This document shows positions 8,251 to 16,551 of a stretch of DNA of 64,000 nucleotides, in pieces. Made by a program: the position numbers and the translations under genes. Source of the stretch: Agrobacterium tumefaciens_K (lineage in GTDB: Bacteria; Pseudomonadota; Alphaproteobacteria; Rhizobiales; Rhizobiaceae); assembly GCF_031801495.1 (NCBI RefSeq), contig NZ_JAOEGC010000001.1, positions 682,001-746,000 on the forward strand, in the 5' to 3' direction. Position 1 is the stretch's first letter. The number at the start of each line of letters is the position of its first letter. Below the pieces are notes generated by a model. It did no database searches. It worked only from the letters and a program-made list of their open reading frames with translations, and was not told where the DNA came from.

Positions 8251-9626
8251 ATACTGCCTCATACAAGCGGATCGCCGTCATCGATATCGGCAAGACCAAT
8301 GCAAAGGTCGTTTTGCTGGATGGCGAAAACGGCGCTGAAATGGCCGTGCGCAAGACGCCCAACGCCGTTGTTTCAGGCGGGCGTTATCCACATTACGATG
8401 TCGAAGCGCTGTGGACATTCATTCAGGGCGCCCTTGCTGGCTTTGCGCAATCTCCCGGGTTCGATGCGATTTCGATCACCACGCATGGGGCAAGCGCTGC
8501 GTTGCTGGATGGGCAAGGGCGTCTTGCCATGCCCGTGCTGGATTACGAGTTCGAATACCCGCAGGAAATCCGCGCGGCCTATGCAGTGCTTCGCCCCGAT
8601 TTCTCCGAAACGTTCTCGCCGCCCCTTTCTGCGGGCCTCAATCTCGGCGCACAGCTGCACTTTCAAAAAACGATGTTTCCGGAGGCGTTCGGTCGTGTCT
8701 CTGCGATCCTGACCTATCCGCAATACTGGGCCTATCGGCTGTCGGGGGTGGCGGCGAATGAGGCGACGTCTCTCGGTTGCCATACCGATCTCTGGGCGCC
8801 GGACAGGGGGCAGTTTTCGTCCCTGGTGGATCGCCTCGATATCCGTGAAAAAATGGCTCCCGTCCGCTCGGCCTTTGATGCGCTGGGCAGCGTGCGCCCG
8901 GAGCTTGGTGACGAACTCGGCTTGTCGACGGACATTCCGGTCTTTTGCGGAATTCACGATTCCAACGCATCCTTGCTGCCGCATCTCATCCTGAGCGAGC
9001 CGCCGTTTGCCGTTGTTTCGACAGGAACTTGGGTCGTCTGCTTTGCCACGCCGGGCAATCTCGATGGGCTTGCGCCGGAGCGTGACAGCTTCGCCAATGT
9101 CAACGCTTTCGGCAAGCCGACACCCTCGGCGCGGTTCATGGGCGGGCGCGAATTCGAGATGCTGACGCAAGGACTGGCCGAACTCCCGGGCGACGTGGAT
9201 GAAACCGTCGCGCATGTCGTTGGCAAATCGCTGATGCTCCTGCCGAACGTGGCCGAAGGCTCCGGTCCATTTCCCGGCCGGCGCATGAAATGGATCGGCA
9301 CACCTGCGTCTGATGCGGAAAAGGTCACTGCGATATCGCTTTATATGGCGCTGATGACGGAGGTCTGCCTTGAGCTGATCGGCGCGGGTGGCCCGACGAT
9401 CGTGGAGGGGCCAATGAGCCGTAACACGGTTTACGTGAACGCGCTGGCGTCAGTGACGGGCCGGGATGTCCTCGTGCCGGACGGCGGGTCGCTCAGCGGC
9501 ACTGCGCTCGGGGCTGCAATGTTGACCGGTGTGCGGCCGCAACACACTGCGACGGTGCGTTTCACGCCTTCGCTTGCTCTTGCGGACTACAGGAGACATT
9601 GGCGCAAAGCCCTTGAAATCCCTTGA
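8247..9626 (+). CDS. rhaK: Rhamnose/rhamnulose kinase (FGGY family)
   Basis: The protein is 459 aa and starts in an ATGA overlap with rhaU. It is a FGGY sugar kinase: IDIGKTNAKVVLLD is the first phosphate-binding loop, ISITTHGAS the second, and GGSLSGTALGAAML the C-terminal adenosine region. It phosphorylates rhamnulose and supplies the substrate of the aldolase at 1-2066. In R. leguminosarum RhaK is also required for transport activity of the adjacent ABC system. It is the last gene of the rhaRSTPQUK group. Confidence 0.88.
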   Translation: MNTASYKRIAVIDIGKTNAKVVLLDGENGAEMAVRKTPNAVVSGGRYPHYDVEALWTFIQGALAGFAQSPGFDAISITTHGASAALLDGQGRLAMPVLDYEFEYPQEIRAAYAVLRPDFSETFSPPLSAGLNLGAQLHFQKTMFPEAFGRVSAILTYPQYWAYRLSGVAANEATSLGCHTDLWAPDRGQFSSLVDRLDIREKMAPVRSAFDALGSVRPELGDELGLSTDIPVFCGIHDSNASLLPHLILSEPPFAVVSTGTWVVCFATPGNLDGLAPERDSFANVNAFGKPTPSARFMGGREFEMLTQGLAELPGDVDETVAHVVGKSLMLLPNVAEGSGPFPGRRMKWIGTPASDAEKVTAISLYMALMTEVCLELIGAGGPTIVEGPMSRNTVYVNALASVTGRDVLVPDGGSLSGTALGAAMLTGVRPQHTATVRFTPSLALADYRRHWRKALEIP

Positions 9627-9706
9627 TTCTGGAGCTGGATAACCATCCCCGGTCAACGGCACGGTTCTTTTGTAATCGTTGCCCCACGTCGCGAAGCCAA
9701 TTATAA

Positions 9707-9728
9707 AACCTCAGCAATAGTTGAGGTT
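9707..9728. promoter_or_regulatory. SoxR operator (sox box)
   Basis: AACCTCAGCAATAGTTGAGGTT is an imperfect palindrome with 7-bp perfect arms. It contains the 18-bp CCTCA-N8-TGAGG core recognised by SoxR in other bacteria. It lies only six bases before the GTG start of soxR. A candidate promoter (TTGCCC 9679-9684, TATAAA 9702-9707, 17-bp spacer) abuts its left edge. SoxR autoregulation is known in Agrobacterium. Confidence 0.8.
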
Positions 9729-9734
9729 CTGCGT

Positions 9735-10229
9735 GTGAAGAAAATTGATGTCTATGCTCCTTTGACGGTTGGCGAGCTTGCGAGGCGTGCGGGCGTGGCC
9801 GTTTCGACTCTGCACTTTTACGAAACCAAAAATCTGATTGCATCCATTCGGACCTCGGGCAACCAGCGCCGGTATCCGCGCTATATGCTGCGCCGGGTTG
9901 CCATTATCCGGGCCGCTCAACGGGTCGGCATCGGTCTGCGGGAAATTCAGGAAACGCTGGCGGAACTGCCTCTCGATGCCAGTCCGACCAAAAAGCAATG
10001 GTCACAGTTGTCATCCAAATGGCAGGAACATCTGGAGCGCCGGATATCCGGGCTTATGGCGCTGCGGGATCAGCTGGACAGCTGTATCGGTTGCGGTTGT
10101 CTTTCATTGACCGAGTGTCCGCTGAGAAATCCCGATGACTGTCTTGGGGCAGATGCGAACGGCCCCATCATCATGGATGCTGAAATCGAAAAAAAGCAGA
10201 CGAAGCATGATGATGATCGTGGTACCTGA
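9735..10229 (+). CDS. soxR: Redox-sensitive MerR-family regulator SoxR
   Basis: The 164-aa protein begins with the MerR winged helix (LTVGELARRAGVAVSTLHFYE). A dimerisation helix follows, and then the [2Fe-2S] ligand motif C-x2-C-x-C-x5-C (CIGCGCLSLTEC) near residues 119-130, which is diagnostic for SoxR. The start is GTG 9735; no ATG is available in frame. The cluster senses superoxide or redox-cycling compounds and switches transcription from promoters carrying a sox box. The only such box noticed here is its own operator. Confidence 0.92.
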   Translation: MKKIDVYAPLTVGELARRAGVAVSTLHFYETKNLIASIRTSGNQRRYPRYMLRRVAIIRAAQRVGIGLREIQETLAELPLDASPTKKQWSQLSSKWQEHLERRISGLMALRDQLDSCIGCGCLSLTECPLRNPDDCLGADANGPIIMDAEIEKKQTKHDDDRGT

Positions 10230-10232
10230 TCA

Positions 10233-10259
10233 GATGCCTTGCTTCAGATCGGCATTTTT
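10233..10259 (+). terminator. Weak stem-loop after soxR
   Basis: ATGCC and GGCAT pair around a 12-base loop and are followed by TTTT. The five-pair stem is short, so this is only a possible intrinsic terminator for soxR. Confidence 0.35.
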
Positions 10260-10318
10260 GCCTGCAGGAATGGCGTGAGTATTCGTTTGTCCCACTCTCG
10301 ACAGGGTTTTTACTCTTT

Positions 10319-10334
10319 ATGTTACCGATAACAT
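10319..10334. promoter_or_regulatory. Gluconate/idonate-type LacI-family operator
   Basis: ATGTTACCGATAACAT is a 16-bp near-palindrome (two mismatches) lying 58 bases before the idonate dehydrogenase start. It closely resembles the E. coli GntR/IdnR (LacI family) operator, ATGTTA-N4-TAACAT. No LacI-family gene lies in the window, so the regulator must be encoded elsewhere. Confidence 0.6.
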
Positions 10335-10391
10335 GGGGTAATGGAGAGCGAATGTCGCACCGCCCGCTTCTGGGAGTAGTTGGAAAGGTAA

Positions 10392-11426
10392 ATGATGAAA
10401 GCCGTTGTCATTCATGCTGCGAAAGATCTTCGCATCGAGGAAAGAGAAGTAGAGAGCCTGGAAGCTGGGCAGGTCGAGGTCGCAATCGAGGCGGGCGGCA
10501 TCTGCGGTTCGGATCTGCACTATTACAACCACGGCGGCTTCGGCACGGTGCGCGTTCGCGAACCGATGATCCTCGGTCATGAAGTCGCCGGTACCATCAA
10601 GGCGCTGGGCGCGGGCGTATCGGGCTTTGCGGTCGGTGACCGGGTGGCCGTATCGCCAAGCCGTCCGTGCAATAGCTGTGAGTACTGCCTTCAGGGACAG
10701 CAGAACCATTGCCTCAACATGCGTTTTTACGGCTCCGCAATGCCGATGCCGCACATTCAGGGCGCATTCCGGCAGCGGCTGGTGGCAGAGGCGTGGCAAT
10801 GCCACAAGGTTGCCGAAGGTGTTTCGATCCACGAGGCGGCCATGGCCGAACCTTTCGCCGTCACGCTGCATGGGGTGAACCGTGCTGGCGCGCTGCTCGG
10901 CAAGCGGGTTCTTGTTACCGGCTGCGGTCCGATCGGTGCGTTGGCCATTATTGCCGCACGCGCGCATGGGGCACGTGAGGTCGTTGCGACCGATGTGATG
11001 GATGCGGTTCTGAACAAGGCGCTGGAGATTGGCGCTGATCGTGTCATAAACGTCGCGACAAATCCGGAAGAACTTTCGGCCTATTCCGCCAACAAGGGAT
11101 ATTTCGACGTACAGTTCGAGGCGTCGGGCAACGAGCGTGCAGTGCGTTCCGGCCTTGAGGTTCTGCGTCCTCGCTCCACGGTCGTCCAGCTCGGTCTTGG
11201 CGGAGATGTTTCCATTCCGCAGAACCTGGTTGTGGCGAAGGAAATCGAGATGAAAGGCACGTTCCGGTTCCACGAGGAATTCGGCCTTGCCGTCGACCTA
11301 ATCAATCAGGGTCGCGTTGATCTCAAGCCGTTGTTGACGGGCGTTTATCCCATCGATGATGCCGTTGCCGCCTTCGAAACTGCGGGTGACCGCAGCAAAT
11401 CGATGAAAGTCCAGCTCGCATTCTGA
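10392..11426 (+). CDS. idnD: L-idonate 5-dehydrogenase (zinc-dependent alcohol dehydrogenase family)
   Basis: This 344-aa medium-chain dehydrogenase has catalytic zinc residues in GGICGSDLHYY and GHE, and the structural zinc cluster CNSCEYCLQGQQNHC (four Cys). The Rossmann nucleotide-binding loop is VLVTGCGPIGALA. The IcGSDLHYYnHGGFG start and overall pattern match IdnD, which oxidises L-idonate to 5-ketogluconate. Two ATGs sit in tandem at 10392 and 10395. It appears monocistronic behind the gluconate-type operator. Other polyol dehydrogenases of the same family cannot be excluded. Confidence 0.8.
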   Translation: MMKAVVIHAAKDLRIEEREVESLEAGQVEVAIEAGGICGSDLHYYNHGGFGTVRVREPMILGHEVAGTIKALGAGVSGFAVGDRVAVSPSRPCNSCEYCLQGQQNHCLNMRFYGSAMPMPHIQGAFRQRLVAEAWQCHKVAEGVSIHEAAMAEPFAVTLHGVNRAGALLGKRVLVTGCGPIGALAIIAARAHGAREVVATDVMDAVLNKALEIGADRVINVATNPEELSAYSANKGYFDVQFEASGNERAVRSGLEVLRPRSTVVQLGLGGDVSIPQNLVVAKEIEMKGTFRFHEEFGLAVDLINQGRVDLKPLLTGVYPIDDAVAAFETAGDRSKSMKVQLAF

Positions 11427-11620
11427 TGCCGTCTGTTCACGCGGCTGCCGTTGCCCGGAAAAGGCATCGGTAGCCGCATGTTATTTCTGAGTGTTTCCAC
11501 CCCCATCATTCCCATTTGACATCAAGTCAGTCTCAAAGTTGGCAAGACAGGGTAAGTTCATTCCGATATCGTGTCAGGGATGAACTGCCAGAAGTCTTGG
11601 ATGATTTGAGGTAATATGCG

Positions 11621-13018
11621 ATGGAAGCTCCTGTATTCGTGACGTCCGACGAAATTCGCCACCGCTTTTCGGCAGCCATGTCGGCAATGTATCGCGATGA
11701 AGTTCCGGCCTACGGCACATTGATGTCATTGGTTGCGAGGGTGAATGCGGCAACACTTGCTGCTGATCCGCAGCTGAAGGATCGTCTCGACGCAACGGAT
11801 TCACTGGAGCGTATATCCGAAGAGCGTCACGGAGCGATCCGTCTCGGTACAGCCGCCGAGCTTGCCAGGATGCGCCGTGTCTTCGCGGTCATGGGGATGT
11901 ATCCGGTCGGGTATTATGATCTGTCGACCGCTGGCGTTCCGGTGCACTCCACGGCGTTCCGGCCTGTCGAAGATGCGAGCCTGAAGCGGAATCCCTTCCG
12001 TGTCTTTACGTCGCTGCTGCGTCTTGATCTCATTGCTGACGAGGATCTGCGCAGGCAGGCAGCCGAAGTCCTCGCCAGACGCCGGATTTTTACCGATACA
12101 GCGATTTCACTGGTGGAAAAGGCGGAGCGTGAGGGTGGGCTTGGTGAACGGGATGCCACCCGCTTCGTGACGGAGGTTCTTGAAACCTTCCGCTGGCACG
12201 ACAAGGCCATTGTCGATGCTGACCTGTATAAACGCCTACACGATGCGCATCGGTTGATCGCCGACGTCGTTTCGTTCAAAGGCCCGCATATCAATCATCT
12301 GACGCCACGCACGCTTGATATCGATGCTGTTCAGGCATTGATGCCGGAAGAAGGTATTGCGCCAAAGGCGGTCGTGGAAGGTCCGCCCACCCGCAGGTGT
12401 CCGATCCTGCTGCGCCAGACATCGTTCAAGGCGCTTGAGGAGGCGGTCGCCTTCATCGAGGAAAACGGCGAATGGAAAGCCGGCTCGCATACCGCCCGTT
12501 TCGGCGAGATCGAGCAGCGTGGTGTGGCGCTGACGCCGAAAGGCCGCGCCCTTTATGATATGCTTTTGAACGAAACACGCGGTCGTGTCCGTCCTGCCGC
12601 TGACGGATCGAATTCGGCAGATTATGAAGCCGCGCTGGCGGATGTGTTCAAGGCGTTTCCGGATGACTGGAACGGTATCCGCAAGGCAGGGCTTGGATAT
12701 TTCAGCTATTCGCTGACGGAAAAGGGCAAGGTCGCCGCACCGCTCGAGCTCGGTGTCGAGGAAGCTATCGAGGCGGGCTTCGTCCGGTTCGATCCCATCG
12801 TCTATGAGGACTTCCTGCCAGTCAGCGCGGCTGGTATTTTCCAGTCGAATCTTGGCGATGATGCAACGCAGGAGTTTACCGCCAGCCCTAACCAGGTGAT
12901 GTTCGAACGCGATCTCGGTGCGTCTGTTATTGATGAATTTGCCCATTATGCTGCTATCGAAAGCGCGTCCCTGCAAGGCTGCATTGCCGTCATCGGTCGG
13001 TTGGCCGCGGCGCAGTAA
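11621..13018 (+). CDS. hglS: 2-oxoadipate dioxygenase/decarboxylase (DUF1338, HglS/YdcJ family)
   Basis: The protein is 465 aa, full length for the DUF1338 family. It converts 2-oxoadipate to 2-hydroxyglutarate with Fe(II) and O2 in lysine catabolism. Residues reported as essential in Pseudomonas putida HglS are at matching positions: His70 and Arg74 (RHGAIRLG), His226 (GPHINHLTPR), and a glutamate in GEIEQRG (Glu296 or Glu298). A GAGG site at 11608 precedes the ATG. The dehydrogenase and aminotransferase genes for the two preceding pathway steps follow, which supports the assignment. A TTGACA element at 11516 may belong to its promoter. Confidence 0.88.
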   Translation: MEAPVFVTSDEIRHRFSAAMSAMYRDEVPAYGTLMSLVARVNAATLAADPQLKDRLDATDSLERISEERHGAIRLGTAAELARMRRVFAVMGMYPVGYYDLSTAGVPVHSTAFRPVEDASLKRNPFRVFTSLLRLDLIADEDLRRQAAEVLARRRIFTDTAISLVEKAEREGGLGERDATRFVTEVLETFRWHDKAIVDADLYKRLHDAHRLIADVVSFKGPHINHLTPRTLDIDAVQALMPEEGIAPKAVVEGPPTRRCPILLRQTSFKALEEAVAFIEENGEWKAGSHTARFGEIEQRGVALTPKGRALYDMLLNETRGRVRPAADGSNSADYEAALADVFKAFPDDWNGIRKAGLGYFSYSLTEKGKVAAPLELGVEEAIEAGFVRFDPIVYEDFLPVSAAGIFQSNLGDDATQEFTASPNQVMFERDLGASVIDEFAHYAAIESASLQGCIAVIGRLAAAQ

Positions 13019-13074
13019 TTCGACATCCGCGGTCATTGCCGCCAATCAGAACTTGAAGACAATGGAGAAAATAG

Positions 13075-14598
13075 ATGACGAAAACCGTTGATGTGCGCCA
13101 GGAAACGGCTGCCTTGCTTGAAAAACTCGGAGTTCCGGCCGGTCTGTACACCGGCGGGGACATGCCGTCCTATTCGCCGGTGACGGGTGAAAAGATTGCC
13201 GACCTGAAGACGATTTCTGCGGCTGGCGTTGGTGCGGTCGTGGACAGGGCGGATGTTGCGTTCAAGATCTGGCGCACCGTGCCAGCTCCGCGCCGTGGCG
13301 AGTTGATCCGCCTCCTCGGTGAGGAACTGCGCGCGCACAAGGCAGAACTTGGCCGTCTCGTCTCCATCGAGGCTGGCAAGATCCCGTCCGAAGGCCTTGG
13401 CGAAGTTCAGGAAATGATCGACATCTGCGATTTTGCCGTCGGCCTGTCGCGCCAGCTTTACGGTCTGACCATCGCCACCGAGCGTCCCGGCCACCGCATG
13501 ATGGAAACCTGGCATCCGCTCGGTGTTGTCGGTGTGATCTCAGCGTTTAACTTCCCCGTCGCCGTCTGGTCCTGGAATGCCGCACTCGCCATCGTCTGTG
13601 GCAACCCGGTCGTGTGGAAACCGTCGGAAAAGACGCCGCTGACGGCACTTGCCGTTCAGGGCATTTTCGAACGCGCCGCCGCCCGCTTCGGCGATGCGCC
13701 GGCAGCCCTGTCGCAGCTCCTGATCGGTGACCGTGCAGTTGGCGAAGCACTGGTGGATCACCCGAAGGTGCCGCTGGTGTCCGCCACCGGCTCCACCCGC
13801 ATGGGCCGTGATGTCGGCCCGCGTCTGGCGAAGCGTTTTGCCCGCGGCATTCTCGAACTTGGCGGCAACAATGGCGGTATCGTCTGCCCTTCGGCCGATC
13901 TCGACATGGCCCTGCGTGCCATCGCCTTTGGCGCCATGGGCACCGCTGGCCAGCGCTGCACGACGCTGCGTCGCCTCTTTGTTCATGACAGCGTTTACGA
14001 TCAGCTCGTGCCGCGCCTGAAGAAGGCTTATGCCTCCGTTTCTGTAGGCAACCCGCTGGAAACGTCGTCCCTGGTCGGGCCGCTGGTAGACAAGGCGGCG
14101 TATGAAGGCATGCAGAAGGCGCTCGATGCGGCGAAATCGCATGGTGGTGCCGTACACGGCGGTGATCGCGTCGATACCGGCGCGCAGGACGCCTATTACG
14201 TCAAGCCCGCATTGGTCGAAATGCCGAAGCAGGAAGGCCCTGTCCTCGAAGAAACCTTCGCACCGATCCTCTATGTCATGAAGTACAGCGATTTCGATCA
14301 GGCTATCGACGCGCATAATGCTGTCGCGGCAGGGCTTTCGTCGTCGATCTTCACGCGTGACATGCAGGAGTCCGAGCGTTTCCTGTCGTCAGAGGGATCC
14401 GACTGCGGTATCGCCAACGTCAACATCGGCACGTCGGGTGCGGAAATCGGCGGAGCCTTTGGTGGTGAAAAAGAGACGGGCGGCGGGCGCGAATCCGGCT
14501 CTGATGCATGGAAAGCCTATATGCGCCGCGCTACCAACACGGTGAACTACTCAAAGGCGCTGCCACTGGCGCAGGGCGTTTCTTTCGATATCGAGTAA
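13075..14598 (+). CDS. amaB: 2-aminoadipate semialdehyde / piperideine-6-carboxylate dehydrogenase (ALDH7 type)
   Basis: This 507-aa aldehyde dehydrogenase is of the antiquitin (ALDH7A1) branch. General base Glu261 is in LELGGNNGGIV and nucleophile Cys295 in GQRCTTLRRLFVH. The N-terminal SYSPVTGEKIA and the FNFPVAVWSWNAALA NAD-site motif are characteristic of this branch. It oxidises 2-aminoadipate-6-semialdehyde (piperideine-6-carboxylate) to 2-aminoadipate. It sits 56 bases after hglS and 15 bases before the aminotransferase gene, forming a pathway-ordered cluster. Confidence 0.87.
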   Translation: MTKTVDVRQETAALLEKLGVPAGLYTGGDMPSYSPVTGEKIADLKTISAAGVGAVVDRADVAFKIWRTVPAPRRGELIRLLGEELRAHKAELGRLVSIEAGKIPSEGLGEVQEMIDICDFAVGLSRQLYGLTIATERPGHRMMETWHPLGVVGVISAFNFPVAVWSWNAALAIVCGNPVVWKPSEKTPLTALAVQGIFERAAARFGDAPAALSQLLIGDRAVGEALVDHPKVPLVSATGSTRMGRDVGPRLAKRFARGILELGGNNGGIVCPSADLDMALRAIAFGAMGTAGQRCTTLRRLFVHDSVYDQLVPRLKKAYASVSVGNPLETSSLVGPLVDKAAYEGMQKALDAAKSHGGAVHGGDRVDTGAQDAYYVKPALVEMPKQEGPVLEETFAPILYVMKYSDFDQAIDAHNAVAAGLSSSIFTRDMQESERFLSSEGSDCGIANVNIGTSGAEIGGAFGGEKETGGGRESGSDAWKAYMRRATNTVNYSKALPLAQGVSFDIE

Positions 14599-14613
14599 CG
14601 AGGACGGACAATC

Positions 14614-15840
14614 ATGGACGCGAGCACACTAAAGGCGGCTTTCAGAACCGCTGAACGGATATCCCGGATCGATGTATCTCCCATCGCACGGATCAGCGGG
14701 CGGGCGCGTTCCATGAAGCAGGCGGGCAAGCCCGTCATCGTTCTGGGGGCGGGCGAGCCTGATTTCGACACGCCTGAGCACATCAAACACGCTGCGTGGG
14801 AAGCCATGCAGCGTGGCGAAACAAAATATACGGCAAATGAGGGGACGCTGGAGTTGCGGACAGCCATTCGCGATAAGTTCCGGCGGGAGAACGGGCTGGA
14901 TTACGCACTCGACGAGATCATCGTCTCGACCGGGGCGAAGCAGATCCTGTTCAACGCCTTGATGGCAACCGTCGATCCTGGCGACGAAATCATCATCCCG
15001 ACACCTTACTGGGCGACCTATTCGGACATTGTTGTCATGTGTGGCGGCAAACCTGTTCTGGTCCCCTGCGCTGCGGAAAATGGTTTCCGGATGACAGCTG
15101 AACAGCTTGAGGCAGCCATTACGCCGAAAACTCGCTGGCTCATGCTCAACGCCCCTTCCAACCCGTCCGGTGCAAGCTACTCGGCGGAGCAATACCGACC
15201 CTTGCTCGACGTATTGCTGCGGCATCAGCACGTCATGCTGATTGCGGACGACATGTATGAGCATATCGTCTACGACGATTTCAGGTTCGTGACGCCTGCC
15301 CAGGTCGAGCCGCGGTTGAGAGAGCGGACGCTGACCGTGAATGGTGTTTCCAAGGCCTATGCTATGACCGGTTGGCGCATTGGTTACGCAGGTGGTCACA
15401 AAGCTCTGATCAAGGCCATGTCCGTGGTACAGAGTCAGGCGACGTCCGGTCCGTCGTCCGTTTCGCAGGCCGCGGCCGTTGCGGCGCTGAACGGTCCGCA
15501 GGACTTTCTGAAGGACAGGGCTGCGAGCTTCCAGCGCAGGCGCGACCTGGTCGTGGCCGGTTTGAACGCGATCGAGGGCATCGATTGCCGCGTGCCGGAT
15601 GGAGCGTTTTATACCTTCGCGAGTTGTGCGGGCCTGCTTGGCAAAAAAACGCCGGACGGACAGGTGATCGGGAGCGATACGGACCTCTGCGACTATTTTC
15701 TGGAAAGCGCCCATGTTGCTGTCGTTCCGGGGGCGGCGTTCGGGCTCTCGCCCTTTTTCCGGATTTCCTATGCAACATCGGAACCGGAATTGATTGAGGC
15801 TCTTCAACGCCTTGCAAAGGCGTGTGCGCTCCTTGGTTGA
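14614..15840 (+). CDS. Class I/II PLP-dependent aminotransferase, probable 2-aminoadipate transaminase
   Basis: The 408-aa fold-type I aminotransferase has the PLP lysine at about residue 247 (VSKAYAMTGWRIGYAGG), the cofactor aspartate in IADDMYE and the NPSG motif. It is closest in style to the aspartate aminotransferase I-gamma group. Its place 15 bases behind amaB and in one operon with hglS points to transamination of 2-aminoadipate to 2-oxoadipate. This substrate is inferred from context; motifs alone would also allow aspartate or aromatic substrates. Confidence 0.8.
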   Translation: MDASTLKAAFRTAERISRIDVSPIARISGRARSMKQAGKPVIVLGAGEPDFDTPEHIKHAAWEAMQRGETKYTANEGTLELRTAIRDKFRRENGLDYALDEIIVSTGAKQILFNALMATVDPGDEIIIPTPYWATYSDIVVMCGGKPVLVPCAAENGFRMTAEQLEAAITPKTRWLMLNAPSNPSGASYSAEQYRPLLDVLLRHQHVMLIADDMYEHIVYDDFRFVTPAQVEPRLRERTLTVNGVSKAYAMTGWRIGYAGGHKALIKAMSVVQSQATSGPSSVSQAAAVAALNGPQDFLKDRAASFQRRRDLVVAGLNAIEGIDCRVPDGAFYTFASCAGLLGKKTPDGQVIGSDTDLCDYFLESAHVAVVPGAAFGLSPFFRISYATSEPELIEALQRLAKACALLG

Positions 15841-15844
15841 GAAT

Positions 15845-15870
15845 GCTTCCATTCGATAGGGAAGCGTTTT
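15845..15870 (+). terminator. Stem-loop terminator of the aminoadipate operon
   Basis: GCTTCC (15845-15850) pairs with GGAAGC (15860-15865) and is followed by GTTTT, directly after the aminotransferase stop. Confidence 0.5.
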
Positions 15871-15903
15871 AGGTTTGGTCAGAACGACGCAGACGGAACG
15901 CAT

Positions 15904-16551
15904 ATGCCGCGACCATTTCTGATTGAAGGCCCACGTGACGCCCGTTTCACGATCCTGCTTGCGCATGGGGCTGGCGCGCCAATGGACTCTGCTTCGATGA
16001 CGGCTGTGTCGGAAGCACTCGCGAAGTCGGGTTTTCGCGTGGCGCGTTTCGAGTTTGACTACATGGCGGCCAGACGCACATCCGACAGCCGAAAACCACC
16101 ACCCCGTGCCGAGACGCTCAACCCCGAATACAAGGCGGCAATCATCGATCTGGCGGCCACTGGCCCTCTCATCATCGGTGGCAAATCGATGGGCGGCCGT
16201 GTCGCCAGCATGATTGCCGACGATCTCCATCGTGACGGGGTCATCGCCGGTCTGCTTTGTCTCGGCTACCCGTTTCATCCTCCGGGAAAACCTGAAAACC
16301 TTCGAACCGCTCACCTGGAGAACCTCGCAACCCCGGCGCTGATCTGTCAGGGAACGCGTGATGAGTTTGGCACACGTGAGGAGGTCAGCGCCTTTGCCCT
16401 GTCAGACCAGATTCAGTTGCTTTGGCTCGAAGACGGCGACCACGATCTCAAACCGCGCAAGAAGCTCTCCGGTTTTTCCGCCGCGGACCATCTGGCCACT
16501 GTCGGCCAGACGGTCAGGGAGTGGGCCGGAAGACTGAAGCTACGGGCGTAG
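15904..16551 (+). CDS. Alpha/beta-fold hydrolase (TEX30/KANL3-like)
   Basis: The 215-aa small alpha/beta hydrolase has LLAHGAGAPMDS as the oxyanion loop, nucleophile elbow GGKSMGGR, and C-terminal acid and histidine in GTRDEFG and DGDHDL. This layout matches the bacterial Abhydrolase_11-type family of unknown substrate. There is no signal peptide, so it is cytosolic. It is monocistronic, and its last 12 bases overlap the 3' end of the convergent ABC permease gene. Confidence 0.75.
   Translation: MPRPFLIEGPRDARFTILLAHGAGAPMDSASMTAVSEALAKSGFRVARFEFDYMAARRTSDSRKPPPRAETLNPEYKAAIIDLAATGPLIIGGKSMGGRVASMIADDLHRDGVIAGLLCLGYPFHPPGKPENLRTAHLENLATPALICQGTRDEFGTREEVSAFALSDQIQLLWLEDGDHDLKPRKKLSGFSAADHLATVGQTVREWAGRLKLRA

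Noticed and set aside
14629..16314. 561-codon open frame on the minus strand
   Set aside because: It runs antisense across two recognisable genes and their intergenic region; the sequence resembles no protein family.
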